Source: Sphingobacterium rhinopitheci (GTDB lineage Bacteria; Bacteroidota; Bacteroidia; Sphingobacteriales; Sphingobacteriaceae). Taken from it: DNA of 64,000 nucleotides. Under the pieces are notes generated by a model. The model worked only from the letters and a program-made list of their open reading frames with translations. It searched no databases and was not told the DNA's origin. Shown here piece after piece: positions 18,379-28,363 of this stretch. The position numbers were made by a program, and so were the translations under genes. Where the stretch lies: positions 434,001 through 498,000 of the forward strand of contig NZ_JADEYQ010000001.1 in assembly GCF_022627575.1 (NCBI RefSeq). The letters run 5' to 3'. Positions within the stretch are counted from its first letter, which is position 1, and each line of letters starts with the position of its first letter.

Positions 18379-20850
18379 ATGAGCAAATTTGATACATTCG
18401 ATTTTCATCAAGCAATACCAATTATTAGCGAAGATACTGAATTTTTTCCGCTGTTGAGTCCACAAGATGAAGACGAAATGCGTAAAGAAGATATCCCGGA
18501 AATCCTTTCTATATTACCATTGCGCAATACGGTATTATTTCCTGGCGTGGTAATTCCTATCACTGTAGGTAGAGATAAGTCTATCAAATTAGTAAAGGAA
18601 TCATACAAAGGAAATAAAACAATAGGAGTTGTATCTCAAAAAGATATGACTGTTGAAGACCCTACTTTTGATCAATTAAACAGTATAGGAACGGTTGCAA
18701 ATATCATCAAGATCTTACAGATGCCTGATGGAAATACAACAGTTATAATCCAAGGAAAGCAGCGTTTTAAACTTATTGAAGAGACACAAAGCGAACCGTA
18801 TCTCAAAGCTAAAGTAGAGCGTTTTTCGGAAGAAAAACCTAAGACAAGTAGTAAAGAGTTCAAAGCTTTAATTTCTTCGATAAAAGAAATGGCCCTTCAG
18901 ATTATTCAATTATCGCCTAATCTACCTTCAGAAGCAGGTATTGCGATAAAGAATATCGAGAGTCCTACCTTCTTAGTAAATTTTATTTCTTCGAACCTAG
19001 CCTTAGAGCTAGAAGCTAAGCAAGATTTACTAGAGCTAAAGGATTTTGTGAAAAGAGCAAAATTGCTTTTAGAGCATCTGACTACAGAGATTCAAATGCT
19101 GGAGTTGAAAAACCAAATCCAGAATAAAGTCCGTATTGACTTAGACAAGCAACAACGTGATTATTATTTGAATCAACAATTAAAGACTATCCAAGAAGAA
19201 TTAGGCGGTAGTACGCCAGATTTAGAGATGGATGATCTCAAGAAAAGAGCACGTACAAAAAAATGGTCCGCTGACGTAAAAGCACATTTTGATAAAGAGA
19301 TCGAAAAATTGGCACGCATAAATCCTGCTGCTGCTGATTATTCTGTTCAAATAAATTATTTAGAGCTATTACTGGACTTACCATGGGGAGAACTTACCAA
19401 AGATAAGTTTGACCTCAACCGTGCTGTGAAAGTATTAGATAAAGATCACTATGGCTTAGATAAAGTAAAGCAACGTATTATCGAGTATTTGGCTGTACTG
19501 AAGTTGAAGAATGATATGAAAGCCCCTATCTTATGTCTTGTAGGCCCTCCAGGAGTAGGTAAAACATCTCTTGGTAAATCAATAGCAAAAGCTTTGGGCA
19601 GAAAATATACAAGGATGGCATTGGGAGGTGTACGTGATGAGGCCGAGATCCGTGGGCACCGTAAAACGTATATTGGTGCTATGCCAGGTCGCATAATACA
19701 ATCCTTAAAAAAAGCAGGTACATCGAACCCTGTATTTGTATTAGATGAGATAGACAAAATATCATCAGACTTTAAAGGAGATCCATCATCAGCATTACTA
19801 GAAGTTCTAGATCCAGAACAAAACACGAACTTCTATGACCACTACGTAGAAATGGAGTATGACCTTTCTAAGGTTATGTTTATCGCTACCGCAAACTCAT
19901 TAGGTTCTATACAACCCGCATTATTGGATCGTATGGAAATAATAGAGGTAAATGGTTATACCATAGAAGAAAAGATCGAGATTGCAAAGAAGCATTTATT
20001 ACCTAAGCAGCGCGAAATGCATGGCTTACAACATAAAGATGTTACCCTAACCAATAAGGTGATCGAAAAGGTAATTGAGGAATATACGCGAGAATCCGGT
20101 GTACGTGGATTGGAAAAGAAAATAGGTTCTATCGTACGTGGTATTGCTACCAAAATAGTAATGGAAACACCACATGCCACAAGTGTAAGTAATGACAATG
20201 TGGAAGAAATATTGGGAGCTCCTATTTTCGATAAAGATATATATGAGAATAATAATGTCGCAGGTGTAGTTACTGGTTTGGCATGGACATCAGTAGGTGG
20301 CGACATCTTATTTATTGAATCAAGCCTAAGTCCAGGTAAGGGAAAATTGAGCCTTACAGGTAATCTTGGCGATGTAATGAAAGAATCGGCAGCTTTGGCA
20401 ATGGCTTATATTCGTGCCCATGCTGATGACTTTGGCATTGACTATAGAGTATTTGATACTTGGGATGTTAATATTCACGTTCCTGCTGGAGCTACTCCAA
20501 AAGATGGTCCATCAGCAGGTGTAACTATGTTGACTGCATTAACTTCTCTATTTACACAACGTAAAGTGAAGGAGAAATTAGCGATGACAGGCGAAATTAC
20601 ACTTCGTGGTAAAGTATTGCCTGTAGGCGGTATCAAAGAGAAAATATTAGCTGCTAAGCGCGCCAATATCAAAGAAATCATCCTTTGTAAATCCAATCAA
20701 AAAGACATCTTAGAGATAAAAGATGATTATATCAAAGACATGAATTTCCACTATGTAAGTGAGATGAATGAGGTGATCAATTTAGCACTTTTAAAAGATA
20801 AAGTTAAAGGAGCGAAAGATATAAATCGTTTTCTAACAGATAAAAAATAA
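18379..20850 (+). CDS. lon: Lon ATP-dependent protease
   Basis: Cytoplasmic AAA+ serine protease that degrades damaged and regulatory proteins. 823 residues, normal for LonA. An N-terminal substrate-binding domain (about residues 40-240, starting ILPLRNTVLFPGVVIPI) is followed by a coiled-coil region. Then come the AAA+ module with Walker A GPPGVGKTS (389-397) and Walker B VFVLDEIDKI, and the protease domain with the catalytic serine S712 in DGPSAGV and the paired lysine K755 in GGIKEK. All catalytic residues are present. The protein begins with a short acidic extension of about 40 residues, as is usual in Bacteroidota Lon. It is monocistronic, and a notable inverted repeat precedes the start. 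Confidence 0.97.
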   Translation: MSKFDTFDFHQAIPIISEDTEFFPLLSPQDEDEMRKEDIPEILSILPLRNTVLFPGVVIPITVGRDKSIKLVKESYKGNKTIGVVSQKDMTVEDPTFDQLNSIGTVANIIKILQMPDGNTTVIIQGKQRFKLIEETQSEPYLKAKVERFSEEKPKTSSKEFKALISSIKEMALQIIQLSPNLPSEAGIAIKNIESPTFLVNFISSNLALELEAKQDLLELKDFVKRAKLLLEHLTTEIQMLELKNQIQNKVRIDLDKQQRDYYLNQQLKTIQEELGGSTPDLEMDDLKKRARTKKWSADVKAHFDKEIEKLARINPAAADYSVQINYLELLLDLPWGELTKDKFDLNRAVKVLDKDHYGLDKVKQRIIEYLAVLKLKNDMKAPILCLVGPPGVGKTSLGKSIAKALGRKYTRMALGGVRDEAEIRGHRKTYIGAMPGRIIQSLKKAGTSNPVFVLDEIDKISSDFKGDPSSALLEVLDPEQNTNFYDHYVEMEYDLSKVMFIATANSLGSIQPALLDRMEIIEVNGYTIEEKIEIAKKHLLPKQREMHGLQHKDVTLTNKVIEKVIEEYTRESGVRGLEKKIGSIVRGIATKIVMETPHATSVSNDNVEEILGAPIFDKDIYENNNVAGVVTGLAWTSVGGDILFIESSLSPGKGKLSLTGNLGDVMKESAALAMAYIRAHADDFGIDYRVFDTWDVNIHVPAGATPKDGPSAGVTMLTALTSLFTQRKVKEKLAMTGEITLRGKVLPVGGIKEKILAAKRANIKEIILCKSNQKDILEIKDDYIKDMNFHYVSEMNEVINLALLKDKVKGAKDINRFLTDKK

Positions 20851-20887
20851 CATAAAAAAAGCAGGCTAGTAGCCTGCTTTTTTTATG
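20851..20887. terminator. Bidirectional terminator lon / S9 peptidase
   Basis: A 17-bp perfect stem (20851-20867 and 20871-20887, core GCAGGCT/AGCCTGC, loop AGT) with A7/T7 inside the arms, between convergent stops. Confidence 0.92.
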
Positions 20888-20892
20888 TTATT

Positions 20893-23160
20893 TTATTTTA
20901 AATGTTGACTAAAGAATCCAATCATAGCTTTATAAAACTCAATGCTATTATCTTCTTTATGGAAACCATGACCTTCATCATATTTCACCATATAAGGTAC
21001 ATCAACACCTTTAGCTCGTAACGCTTTAACCACTTGGTCCGACTCTGCTATTTTTACGCGCGGATCATTAGCCCCTTGCACTACAAATAATGGCGCTTTG
21101 ATTTTATCTAATTGATATACTGGAGAAACTTCCCTTGCAATAATTGCCTCCTCAGGATTATCCAAATCATACCATATTTCCTTCACCATTTCTTTGTAAG
21201 GTTTCCAATATTCGGGGAAAGATTCAAAAAATGTAAAAATACTAGACACACCGACATAGTCTACTCCGGCTTTGTACAATTCAGGCGTTTTTATCATGCC
21301 CATCAAGGTAGCATATCCCCCATGGCTACCGCCATATATACCTATATTATCCGGATCTACCCATCCCTGTTGGATAGCATATCGAACAGCATCTTCGACG
21401 TCATCCATCGCTTTACGTCCTATTTGCTTAAATCCAGCGCGTAAAAATTCTTTCCCATATCCGCCAGATATTCTAAAATTTACCTGCAAGGTAGCGTATC
21501 CTTGGCTAGCAAATAATTGCGCTTCAGGATTGAATCCCCAGCTATCGCGAACGCCTTGTGGACCACCATGTGGATTTACAATCAAAGGTACTTTCTTACC
21601 ATCTAATGCTGCTTTAGGCAAAGTAATATAGCCATGAATCGTCAATCCATCTCTAGATTTAAAAGATATAGGCTTCATTACTGCCATATCATTTTCTTCC
21701 AATTGAGGCATTAGATCATATAACAATTCTGCTTTACCAGTAGAAGTAGAATAACTATAGTACTTACCGTATAACCTATCACTTTCTACCAATAGTAGGT
21801 AGCGGTCTTCATTATCCGTCTTAGCAACTATTGAGAATTGATAATTAGGAAATTGCTTAGTAAGATTATCATAAATACCTTTAAAGGTTCTACTTACGGG
21901 TTCTATCACTACTTTTTCACCTTCAAAGCCCAAATAATCAATTTCATAATTGCGCTTGCGGGACAATCCTAAAATAGAAGCATCATAATCTGCATTGGCA
22001 TAAATCTCCTTAACGATCTTTCTATTTTTGAAGTCATATAATACAATACGAGTCTTGTCCGAATCCAGATTTGTTAAGACATACGCTTCATCGGGATTCT
22101 TAGAAGCATAATTGAAAGATAAGATAGCGAAAGTATCATCCCATTTATTGGTATGTAGTAAATCAAATTTATCAGTACCTATTGCTTTATAAAAGTATTG
22201 TTGGTTGATGCCATTAAGCATCTTAGCATAGCCTCTTAAATTACCGTCCTTATCAAAATCATATCCTGCAATAGGATTGGCAGGATCTTCATTGGTAAAT
22301 AATTTTACAGACTCCCCTGTATTAACATTTATCTTATAAGGCTCAAATATTTGCTTATTGTCCTTATTCATAGAAACAATAATATAATCTTTTTGTTCCT
22401 TCAAAGAATTCAAAATACTAGCCTTCACCCCATCATAAGGTGTTAGATCTACGCTATTAGTTCCATCTAAGTTTACGGCAAATAAGTGATAGTTTTCGTC
22501 TCCACCTTTATCCATTACATAGATCAGTCTGTTGTCATTGATCCAGCCATAACCTCTAATAAGTTCATCTTTTTCTTCAATTGCTTTTACTACATTACCT
22601 GTAGCAATATCCTTGATCATTACATGACGCTTATTGTTATCATCTTTTTCCATGTATGACAAGTACTTTCCATTTGGCGACAATTGAAAACTTGACGATT
22701 TAGGTCTAGCAAAATAATCTTGGACCTTGTACTTTTGATCACCTTTGGCAGCATCTATTAGTTTTTGAAGATCAGCTTTTGAAGATACTAAAGTCGTATC
22801 TCCAGGTTTAGTAATCACTGTTTTCTCCAGTATCAAAGGTAACTCTAAACCACCTTGATAGAAAGTACCTTCTATCTTTGTAGCATTTAAAGTACCTATA
22901 TATTTCAAATTCGCTTGTGCTTGCGCTACCTTCAATATATTATTATCAAAAGTAACATCAGATAATGGCAATCCCATAGCACCTTGGTCAGGAACATCTA
23001 ATGTTCCTACAAGCTGGCCATCTTTTTCAGAAATATGAAAAATTAAAGCTAAAGAAGTACCCTGAACCTCTAATTTTCCTTTCCAGTCTCCAATTATTTG
23101 AGCAAATGTATATGTCATACCCAAAAATAAAGAAACAGTAAGAATTAAAAATCTTTTCAT
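20893..23160 (-). CDS. S9-family (prolyl oligopeptidase-type) secreted peptidase
   Basis: 755-residue exported serine peptidase. A signal peptide (about 1-20, ending TYTFAQ) is followed by a domain of about 100 residues often found in Bacteroidota S9 enzymes. A beta-propeller of the DPP-IV N-terminal/TolB type covers about 150-500, and the alpha/beta-hydrolase catalytic domain about 505-755. The triad is visible: S612 in GGSHGGY, D699 in GANDPR and H731 in DEGHGFH. The closest functional groups are acylaminoacyl peptidases and dipeptidyl peptidases, and the exact cleavage preference cannot be told. It likely processes peptides in the periplasm. The PutP-like symporter is divergent on the other side of a 339-base gap. 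Confidence 0.92.
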   Translation of the reverse strand: MKRFLILTVSLFLGMTYTFAQIIGDWKGKLEVQGTSLALIFHISEKDGQLVGTLDVPDQGAMGLPLSDVTFDNNILKVAQAQANLKYIGTLNATKIEGTFYQGGLELPLILEKTVITKPGDTTLVSSKADLQKLIDAAKGDQKYKVQDYFARPKSSSFQLSPNGKYLSYMEKDDNNKRHVMIKDIATGNVVKAIEEKDELIRGYGWINDNRLIYVMDKGGDENYHLFAVNLDGTNSVDLTPYDGVKASILNSLKEQKDYIIVSMNKDNKQIFEPYKINVNTGESVKLFTNEDPANPIAGYDFDKDGNLRGYAKMLNGINQQYFYKAIGTDKFDLLHTNKWDDTFAILSFNYASKNPDEAYVLTNLDSDKTRIVLYDFKNRKIVKEIYANADYDASILGLSRKRNYEIDYLGFEGEKVVIEPVSRTFKGIYDNLTKQFPNYQFSIVAKTDNEDRYLLLVESDRLYGKYYSYSTSTGKAELLYDLMPQLEENDMAVMKPISFKSRDGLTIHGYITLPKAALDGKKVPLIVNPHGGPQGVRDSWGFNPEAQLFASQGYATLQVNFRISGGYGKEFLRAGFKQIGRKAMDDVEDAVRYAIQQGWVDPDNIGIYGGSHGGYATLMGMIKTPELYKAGVDYVGVSSIFTFFESFPEYWKPYKEMVKEIWYDLDNPEEAIIAREVSPVYQLDKIKAPLFVVQGANDPRVKIAESDQVVKALRAKGVDVPYMVKYDEGHGFHKEDNSIEFYKAMIGFFSQHLK

Positions 23161-23499
23161 CGTTATTTTTTTTAGTTAAGTAATTAGTATATAAACCGAG
23201 TGATATGTTACATTAATTTTAAGAGAAATATTTAAAGCATAGCAGTATTTATGCTATTCCTTTATATTAAATAATCAATAAACAAGTCATCAGTGCATGA
23301 AAAACAGTTATTTATTATTCTAAATGATGAGTATATACCGATATCCTGATCTTAAATAAATCCTTGTATATTGCTATCAAAAAATAATCACATTTAACGT
23401 TCGCAAAATAGTACAACTATCCATAAAAAACAACTTTAAAGAAATAAAATTACACTTTTAGATAAAAAGTTTCTTATTTTTGACAAAAAAATTATAACA
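23161..23499. other. 339-base divergent intergenic region S9 peptidase / putP
   Basis: AT-rich, with no supported ORF. The putP promoter candidate lies at its right end (23475-23482). On the left side no clear -7 element for the peptidase gene is seen. Confidence 0.5.
23475..23482 (+). promoter_or_regulatory. -7 element for the putP-like gene
   Basis: TATTTTTG, a full TAnnTTTG match, lies 17 bases before the ATG. The -33 region (TTTTAG about 20 bases upstream) is a weak match. Confidence 0.5.
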
Positions 23500-25002
23500 A
23501 TGAATACATACGAATTAATAGCAATTGGACTTTACCTCTTATTAATGGTACTAATAGGCGTTTACTCATACCGCAAATCAAGCGACAATTCGGAAGATTT
23601 TCTTATTGGCGGACGCAAGATGGGGCCTGTGGTGACAGCATTATCAGCTGGAGCATCGGATATGAGTGGTTGGTTATTGATGGGTGTACCCGGAGCAGTC
23701 TATTTGTCAGGTATATCAGCTAGTTGGATTGCAATAGGCTTAACAATAGGTGCATATGTAAATTATTTGCTGGTAGCACCTAGGTTACGTATCTATACAG
23801 AAGTGGCAAAAAATGCCATTACACTACCCATATTCTTTGAAAATAGATTTCGCGACAAAACACAATTATTAAAAATTGTATCCAGTATTTTAATTTTAGT
23901 ATTCTTTACGTTATATACCTCCGCAGGCATGGTTTCTGGGGGACGACTATTTGAATCTGCTTTTGGTATGGATTACTATACAGGACTGATTGCTACTAGT
24001 TTTGTAGTTGTACTATACACTTTCCTGGGTGGATTTTTAGCCGTTAGCTTGACTGATTTTATCCAAGGGACTATTATGGTGATCGCGTTAATCTTGGTCC
24101 CTACGGTTATTGTACTTCAATTGGATGGGCTCACGAATACGTTTGCTATAATAGAAGGTAAGAGTCCTAATTATTTGGATATATTCAAAGGAACAAGTAC
24201 AATTGGTATCATATCCCTTCTAGCATGGGGATTAGGCTATTTTGGTCAACCGCATATATTGGTTCGTTTTATGGCTATTGAGAATCCCAAAGATTTGAAA
24301 AAGGCAAGACGTGTTGGTATCAGTTGGATGATATTAACAGTGGGTGGCGCATTATTAGTAGGCTTATTTGGTATTGCATTCATTAAAGATTTCTATCCAG
24401 ATCAGATGTTGTCATTTGACAATTCTAAACCACAGGCAGAAACCATATTTATATTTGTATCACGGATATTATTTCATCCATTGATAGGAGGATTTTTACT
24501 TTCAGCGATATTAGCAGCAGTGATGTCTACTATTTCATCACAACTATTAGTGACATCTAGCTCCATGACAGAGGATATCTACAAAGCATTTATTAATAAA
24601 AAAGCTAGCCCAAAGAATCTACTATTCACAAGTAGAGCATCTGTACTAATTGTCGCAATAGTGGCACTATTGCTTTCACTAAATCCTCAAGACACCATAT
24701 TGAACCTTGTCGGTAATGCTTGGGCAGGTTTTGCTGCAGCATTTGGTCCTGTCGTTATTTTGGCCTTGTTATGGAAAAGAACAACAAATCTAGGTGCACT
24801 AATGGGAATGATTGTCGGAGGTATTACTGTATTACTATGGGTATACATACCACATGATTATAAAGAACTATATGAGATTATACCAGGATTCTTTTTAGGC
24901 TTTATTACTATACTAATTGTATCACTATTAACACCTAAGCCATCAGCAGAAATAGAAGAAGAATTTGAATCTGTAGCGCAAAAAGTAAAAGCATTAGACT
25001 AA
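23500..25002 (+). CDS. putP: Sodium/proline symporter (SSS/SLC5 family)
   Basis: 500-residue inner-membrane Na+/solute symporter with about 13 membrane segments. The PutP-type features are the first segments with the loop YRKSSDNSEDFLIGGRKMG, then LSAGASDMSGWLLMGVPGAVYLSG (the sodium-site region of PutP) and, near residue 249, GYFGQPHILVRFMAI, a strong match to proline symporters. The segment AVMSTISSQLLVTSS in the eighth/ninth segments carries the conserved Na2-site serine/threonine pair. Proline is therefore the most likely substrate. The gene stands alone. A proline-releasing S9 peptidase lies divergent, so peptide breakdown followed by proline uptake is possible but inferred. Confidence 0.92.
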   Translation: MNTYELIAIGLYLLLMVLIGVYSYRKSSDNSEDFLIGGRKMGPVVTALSAGASDMSGWLLMGVPGAVYLSGISASWIAIGLTIGAYVNYLLVAPRLRIYTEVAKNAITLPIFFENRFRDKTQLLKIVSSILILVFFTLYTSAGMVSGGRLFESAFGMDYYTGLIATSFVVVLYTFLGGFLAVSLTDFIQGTIMVIALILVPTVIVLQLDGLTNTFAIIEGKSPNYLDIFKGTSTIGIISLLAWGLGYFGQPHILVRFMAIENPKDLKKARRVGISWMILTVGGALLVGLFGIAFIKDFYPDQMLSFDNSKPQAETIFIFVSRILFHPLIGGFLLSAILAAVMSTISSQLLVTSSSMTEDIYKAFINKKASPKNLLFTSRASVLIVAIVALLLSLNPQDTILNLVGNAWAGFAAAFGPVVILALLWKRTTNLGALMGMIVGGITVLLWVYIPHDYKELYEIIPGFFLGFITILIVSLLTPKPSAEIEEEFESVAQKVKALD

Positions 25003-25020
25003 AAAAATAGCCTATAAAAA

Positions 25021-25050
25021 AACCTAGGACGCTAAAAAGAGTCCTAGGTT
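25021..25050 (-). terminator. Terminator of the leftward LacI-block operon
   Basis: Ten-base perfect arms (AACCTAGGAC and GTCCTAGGTT) with a 10-base loop. On the minus strand a T-run follows, so it ends the transcript leaving the M20 gene. For putP on the plus strand it lacks a T-run. Confidence 0.8.
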
Positions 25051-25073
25051 AAAAAAATCACCTCTTAACACCT

Positions 25074-26258
25074 CTAACACAGAAGCCTAAGTGCTGAATA
25101 AAGCATAGCACCTATTGCATATTCAAATGCATCTTCATCAATTTGAAAATTTGGTGTATGCAATTCGGCACTTATGCCCTTCTGCGTATTCGCTATTCCT
25201 ACCAAAAAAAATAAGGAAGGAAAATGCTGAGTATAATATGAAAAATCTTCGGCAGCCATCCATACTGGTGCTTCTTCAACCGCCTCTTCCCCCAAAAATT
25301 CATTTAAATAACAACGTACTTTAACGGCTAAATCTGCATCATTATGCAAAACAGGATACCCTCTTCTGATTTCTACATCTGCTGATGCGCCATATATTTG
25401 GGGTAATTCATTAAGCTGTTTCTCTATTAATACTATTGCTTGCTCTCGCCACTGTTCATCCATTGTTCTAAAGGTACCTTCCAAGTACACCTCATCCGGT
25501 ATTACATTCGTAGCACCATTAGCGATAAATTTTCCTACAGACAATACGGTAGGTATGGCAGGATTAGCACAGCGCGACACTAATTGCTGTAGCGAAATAA
25601 CCAATTGAGAAGCTATAACTACAGGGTCTATATTAAGGTGAGGTTGAGCGCCATGACCACCTTTTCCTTTTATATGAACGAAAAACTCATCTGCTGACGC
25701 CATAAATTTACCCAATCTAAGCGCAACTTTACCAACTTCAAATTTAGGACTAACATGTAGACCCAATACTGCAGATATAGAACTATTCAACACGCCAGAT
25801 TCAATTATCGCTTTGGCCCCACCGGGTATTTTTTCCTCTGCGGGTTGAAATACAGCAATTATAGTCCCTGTAAAGTCCTGATTATGCTCATTCAATATTT
25901 TGACAACAGCCAGCAAATTTGCAGTATGAAAATCATGGCCACAGGCATGCATCACATGTGGGTAGATAGAATCAAAATCACTATTGTTTATTTCTTGTAT
26001 GGGCAAAGCATCAATATCTGCACGAAGTACAATAGTCTTAGCAGCATCAGTTTGTTTACCAGATATACGCGCAATAACACCTGTATCGGCAACAGAATCA
26101 AAAGAGATATTTAATGCTGTCAGATACTCTTTGATATATTTTGATGTCAAATACTCCTGAAAGGAAAGTTCCGGATGTTTATGAAAATGTCTTCTTAGAC
26201 GAATTGCTTCCTCTTTCACTTCTTTTACGAGTACTTTAATCGCATTAACATCCATCAT
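25074..26258 (-). CDS. M20-family amidohydrolase (hippurate hydrolase/carboxypeptidase-like)
   Basis: 394 residues, cytoplasmic. An M20D-type zinc amidohydrolase that removes an acyl group from an N-acylated amino compound. Metal ligands and catalytic residues are visible: HACGHDFHTAN (C106, H108), PAEEKIPGG (E141, E142), GLHVSP (H168) and a C-terminal ELHTPNF. The dimerisation lid lies at about 185-300. Family members cut N-acetyl-L-amino acids, N-acyl-diaminopimelate or indole-acetate conjugates, so the specificity is open. It is the last gene of the leftward LacI block (9-base gap after the DHDPS-family gene), which suggests the pathway substrate carries an amide-linked acyl group. Two ATGs in tandem could each start it. 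Confidence 0.88.
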   Translation of the reverse strand: MMDVNAIKVLVKEVKEEAIRLRRHFHKHPELSFQEYLTSKYIKEYLTALNISFDSVADTGVIARISGKQTDAAKTIVLRADIDALPIQEINNSDFDSIYPHVMHACGHDFHTANLLAVVKILNEHNQDFTGTIIAVFQPAEEKIPGGAKAIIESGVLNSSISAVLGLHVSPKFEVGKVALRLGKFMASADEFFVHIKGKGGHGAQPHLNIDPVVIASQLVISLQQLVSRCANPAIPTVLSVGKFIANGATNVIPDEVYLEGTFRTMDEQWREQAIVLIEKQLNELPQIYGASADVEIRRGYPVLHNDADLAVKVRCYLNEFLGEEAVEEAPVWMAAEDFSYYTQHFPSLFFLVGIANTQKGISAELHTPNFQIDEDAFEYAIGAMLYSALRLLC

Positions 26259-26267
26259 CTTTCTTTA

Positions 26268-27338
26268 TTAATTATTTACAGTATAATTATTCAAAAACTC
26301 CTTTACGAAAGCATCATCATTAAGAGCAGGATAATCAGCATGTACACGTGTCAATTCATCCGCTTGTCCTTCAGATAATACTTCATCAGGGTTAAGACAC
26401 CATATCCCTTTCATGAGCCCTTGTCTCACCAATATCTCATGAATCCCTGGTATACATCCATGAAAATCATTTGCTACATCAAACAAAGCAGCATTTACGT
26501 CTGTAGTTTGATTATTCAATACTTGCAGATGCTTCCAACCTTCTATTGTCGGATTCAATTTAAAATCCTTTATGCAATCTAATAGTTCTACTGCTTTACT
26601 CGTCCATACTGCCCAATGCCCCAACAGCCCACCTCTGAATTGCACCTCTTCTTCTTTGCCATTTACATTAAATCTATAAATAGAAATCAAATCAGCAACG
26701 ATATTATCGTCATTACCAGTATATAAAGCAATATTATCTTTTCGTGGAGAATGAGCAATAGCACGTACTACATCCAAAGTTTGATAGCGATTGAACGAAG
26801 CACATTTTATAGCTTCTACATTATCAATATTAACAAACTTAGACCAAAAATCATAAGAAAAAATACGTCCACCTACGGAGGGCTGCAAATAGAATCCAAA
26901 TACAGGGATGATATTAGCCACGGCTTGCGTACGTTCTAAGATTTGCTGTTCTGTTAAACTATGTAAGCCCCCCATACTTAGTAAGCCCATATCATATCCC
27001 AATGCCACAGCTAATTCGGCCTCTTTAATAGCTTGCTCTACCGGACCGCAGATACCGGCTATTTTTATAAATGGTCGTTCTAAATTTGCTTTATCCACCT
27101 CTTCTGCAGATATACGCAATACTTTCTCGTATAGATTATATTCGGGCAATCGTATTTCAAACTGCGTGGAGTGCACACCAACAGCTACTCCACCAGCACC
27201 ACTTTGGATATAGTAATTTGTTAATAATCGTTGGTTATCTTCATCAAAATTACGATTCTGATCTAAGCACAACGGATGTGCAGGAAATACCGTACCATTA
27301 AATAACAGTTCTCTTTTTTCTATAGCTAGTCTTTTCAT
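26268..27338 (-). CDS. DHDPS/NAL-family class I lyase
   Basis: 356-residue TIM-barrel protein of the dihydrodipicolinate synthase/N-acetylneuraminate lyase superfamily. Schiff-base chemistry is supported by a lysine at K178 in the strand VEAIKCASFN and a tyrosine at Y150 in PVFGFYLQPSVGG, at the usual spacing. The substrate loop, normally GTTGE, is replaced by GAGGVAVGVHSTQ. This is unlike true DapA and means the natural substrate is something else, for example a keto-sugar acid. It is longer than DapA (about 292) by a C-terminal extension that holds HGCIPGIHEILVRQG. The gene abuts the epimerase gene (stop and start adjacent), so the two are probably translated together and act in the same pathway. 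Confidence 0.83.
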   Translation of the reverse strand: MKRLAIEKRELLFNGTVFPAHPLCLDQNRNFDEDNQRLLTNYYIQSGAGGVAVGVHSTQFEIRLPEYNLYEKVLRISAEEVDKANLERPFIKIAGICGPVEQAIKEAELAVALGYDMGLLSMGGLHSLTEQQILERTQAVANIIPVFGFYLQPSVGGRIFSYDFWSKFVNIDNVEAIKCASFNRYQTLDVVRAIAHSPRKDNIALYTGNDDNIVADLISIYRFNVNGKEEEVQFRGGLLGHWAVWTSKAVELLDCIKDFKLNPTIEGWKHLQVLNNQTTDVNAALFDVANDFHGCIPGIHEILVRQGLMKGIWCLNPDEVLSEGQADELTRVHADYPALNDDAFVKEFLNNYTVNN

Positions 27339-28361
27339 TTAAAACTTACCTTTCCTTTCTTGAAAATGCGTATCCTTACCAAATTCATCCCCACCATGGA
27401 GCATCCATTTAGCAGTAATATCTATAATTTCTAAAATGCTAACAGATGGATAGCCAAAAATTTTATGACACTCTGAGGCATTATTTAATAATGCTGATGT
27501 TTCGGGTACGCCAACAAATTCTACTTCTTTACCAAATGCTAGTGCTAACTTCTGCGCTATCCATTTTATAGATAGAATCTCAGGACCTGTTACGTTAAGT
27601 ACTTTTGCCGGTGCTTCAGTATGTAGCAAACTACGTATAGCGATTTCATTGGCATCACTTTGCCAAATCACATTTACATTATTGGTCGTTATATCTATAG
27701 GTTGATTATTAAATACCTGCTTTGCTATCTCCCTAACGACACCATATCTAAAATCTACCGCATAATTCAAGCGATAAATAAGTATAGGAGTATTATTTTT
27801 CTTACTGAAATACGTAAATATACGCTCTCTACCTAGTGTACTTTGCGCATATTCACCAATAGGCTCGGGGCATACTGTTTCATCTACACCACCATCGGTA
27901 ACATTAACGAAAGGTAATACATTGCCCGATGACAAGGCTACTATTCTAGAATTTTTGAATTTATCAGCTACTCTTCCTGGCAAGTATGAATTCATAGCCC
28001 ATGTAAAATCTTCCTTACCTACAGCACCAAATTTGAACCCTGCCAAGTATATCACATTCTTTACTTCTGGAAGCTTTTGCAAAGCTTCATCATCTAATAA
28101 ATCGCATGAAATAGTCTCTACGCCTAAGTCTTCCAAATATTGTCTACCTTCAGCATCAGAGAAACGAGATACACCATATACTTTTCTAGTGACACCAATT
28201 TTTTTCAAACCATCAATCAATAGTTTGGCCATACTAGGTCCCATCTTACCACCTATTCCTAAGAAAATAAAATCGCCATCAATTTTTGATAAATCTTCTA
28301 AAAATACACGTGATGGCAACGTGTATTTTTCTTCATAATCTCTTAAAATTTGGTTTTCCAT
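27339..28361 (-). CDS. NAD(P)-dependent epimerase/dehydratase family protein
   Basis: 340-residue extended short-chain dehydrogenase-like protein. The nucleotide-binding loop reads GIGGKMGPSMAKLL (usual GxxGxxG) at about residues 36-49, and ALSSGNVLPF supplies the serine region. The usual YxxxK pair is less clear: YAQSTLGRERIF has Y but R in place of K. This could mean it is a redox-inactive or altered member. WIAQKLALAFG in the C-terminal part fits the substrate-binding half of the family. It lies in the middle of the LacI block, directly upstream of the lyase gene. The substrate is probably a sugar or sugar acid. The missing lysine should be checked against homologues. Confidence 0.8.
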   Translation of the reverse strand: MENQILRDYEEKYTLPSRVFLEDLSKIDGDFIFLGIGGKMGPSMAKLLIDGLKKIGVTRKVYGVSRFSDAEGRQYLEDLGVETISCDLLDDEALQKLPEVKNVIYLAGFKFGAVGKEDFTWAMNSYLPGRVADKFKNSRIVALSSGNVLPFVNVTDGGVDETVCPEPIGEYAQSTLGRERIFTYFSKKNNTPILIYRLNYAVDFRYGVVREIAKQVFNNQPIDITTNNVNVIWQSDANEIAIRSLLHTEAPAKVLNVTGPEILSIKWIAQKLALAFGKEVEFVGVPETSALLNNASECHKIFGYPSVSILEIIDITAKWMLHGGDEFGKDTHFQERKGKF

Positions 28362-28363
28362 AT

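Noticed and set aside
25021..25050. Terminator for putP on the plus strand
   Set aside because: No T-run follows the hairpin on the plus strand; the T-run is on the minus strand only.
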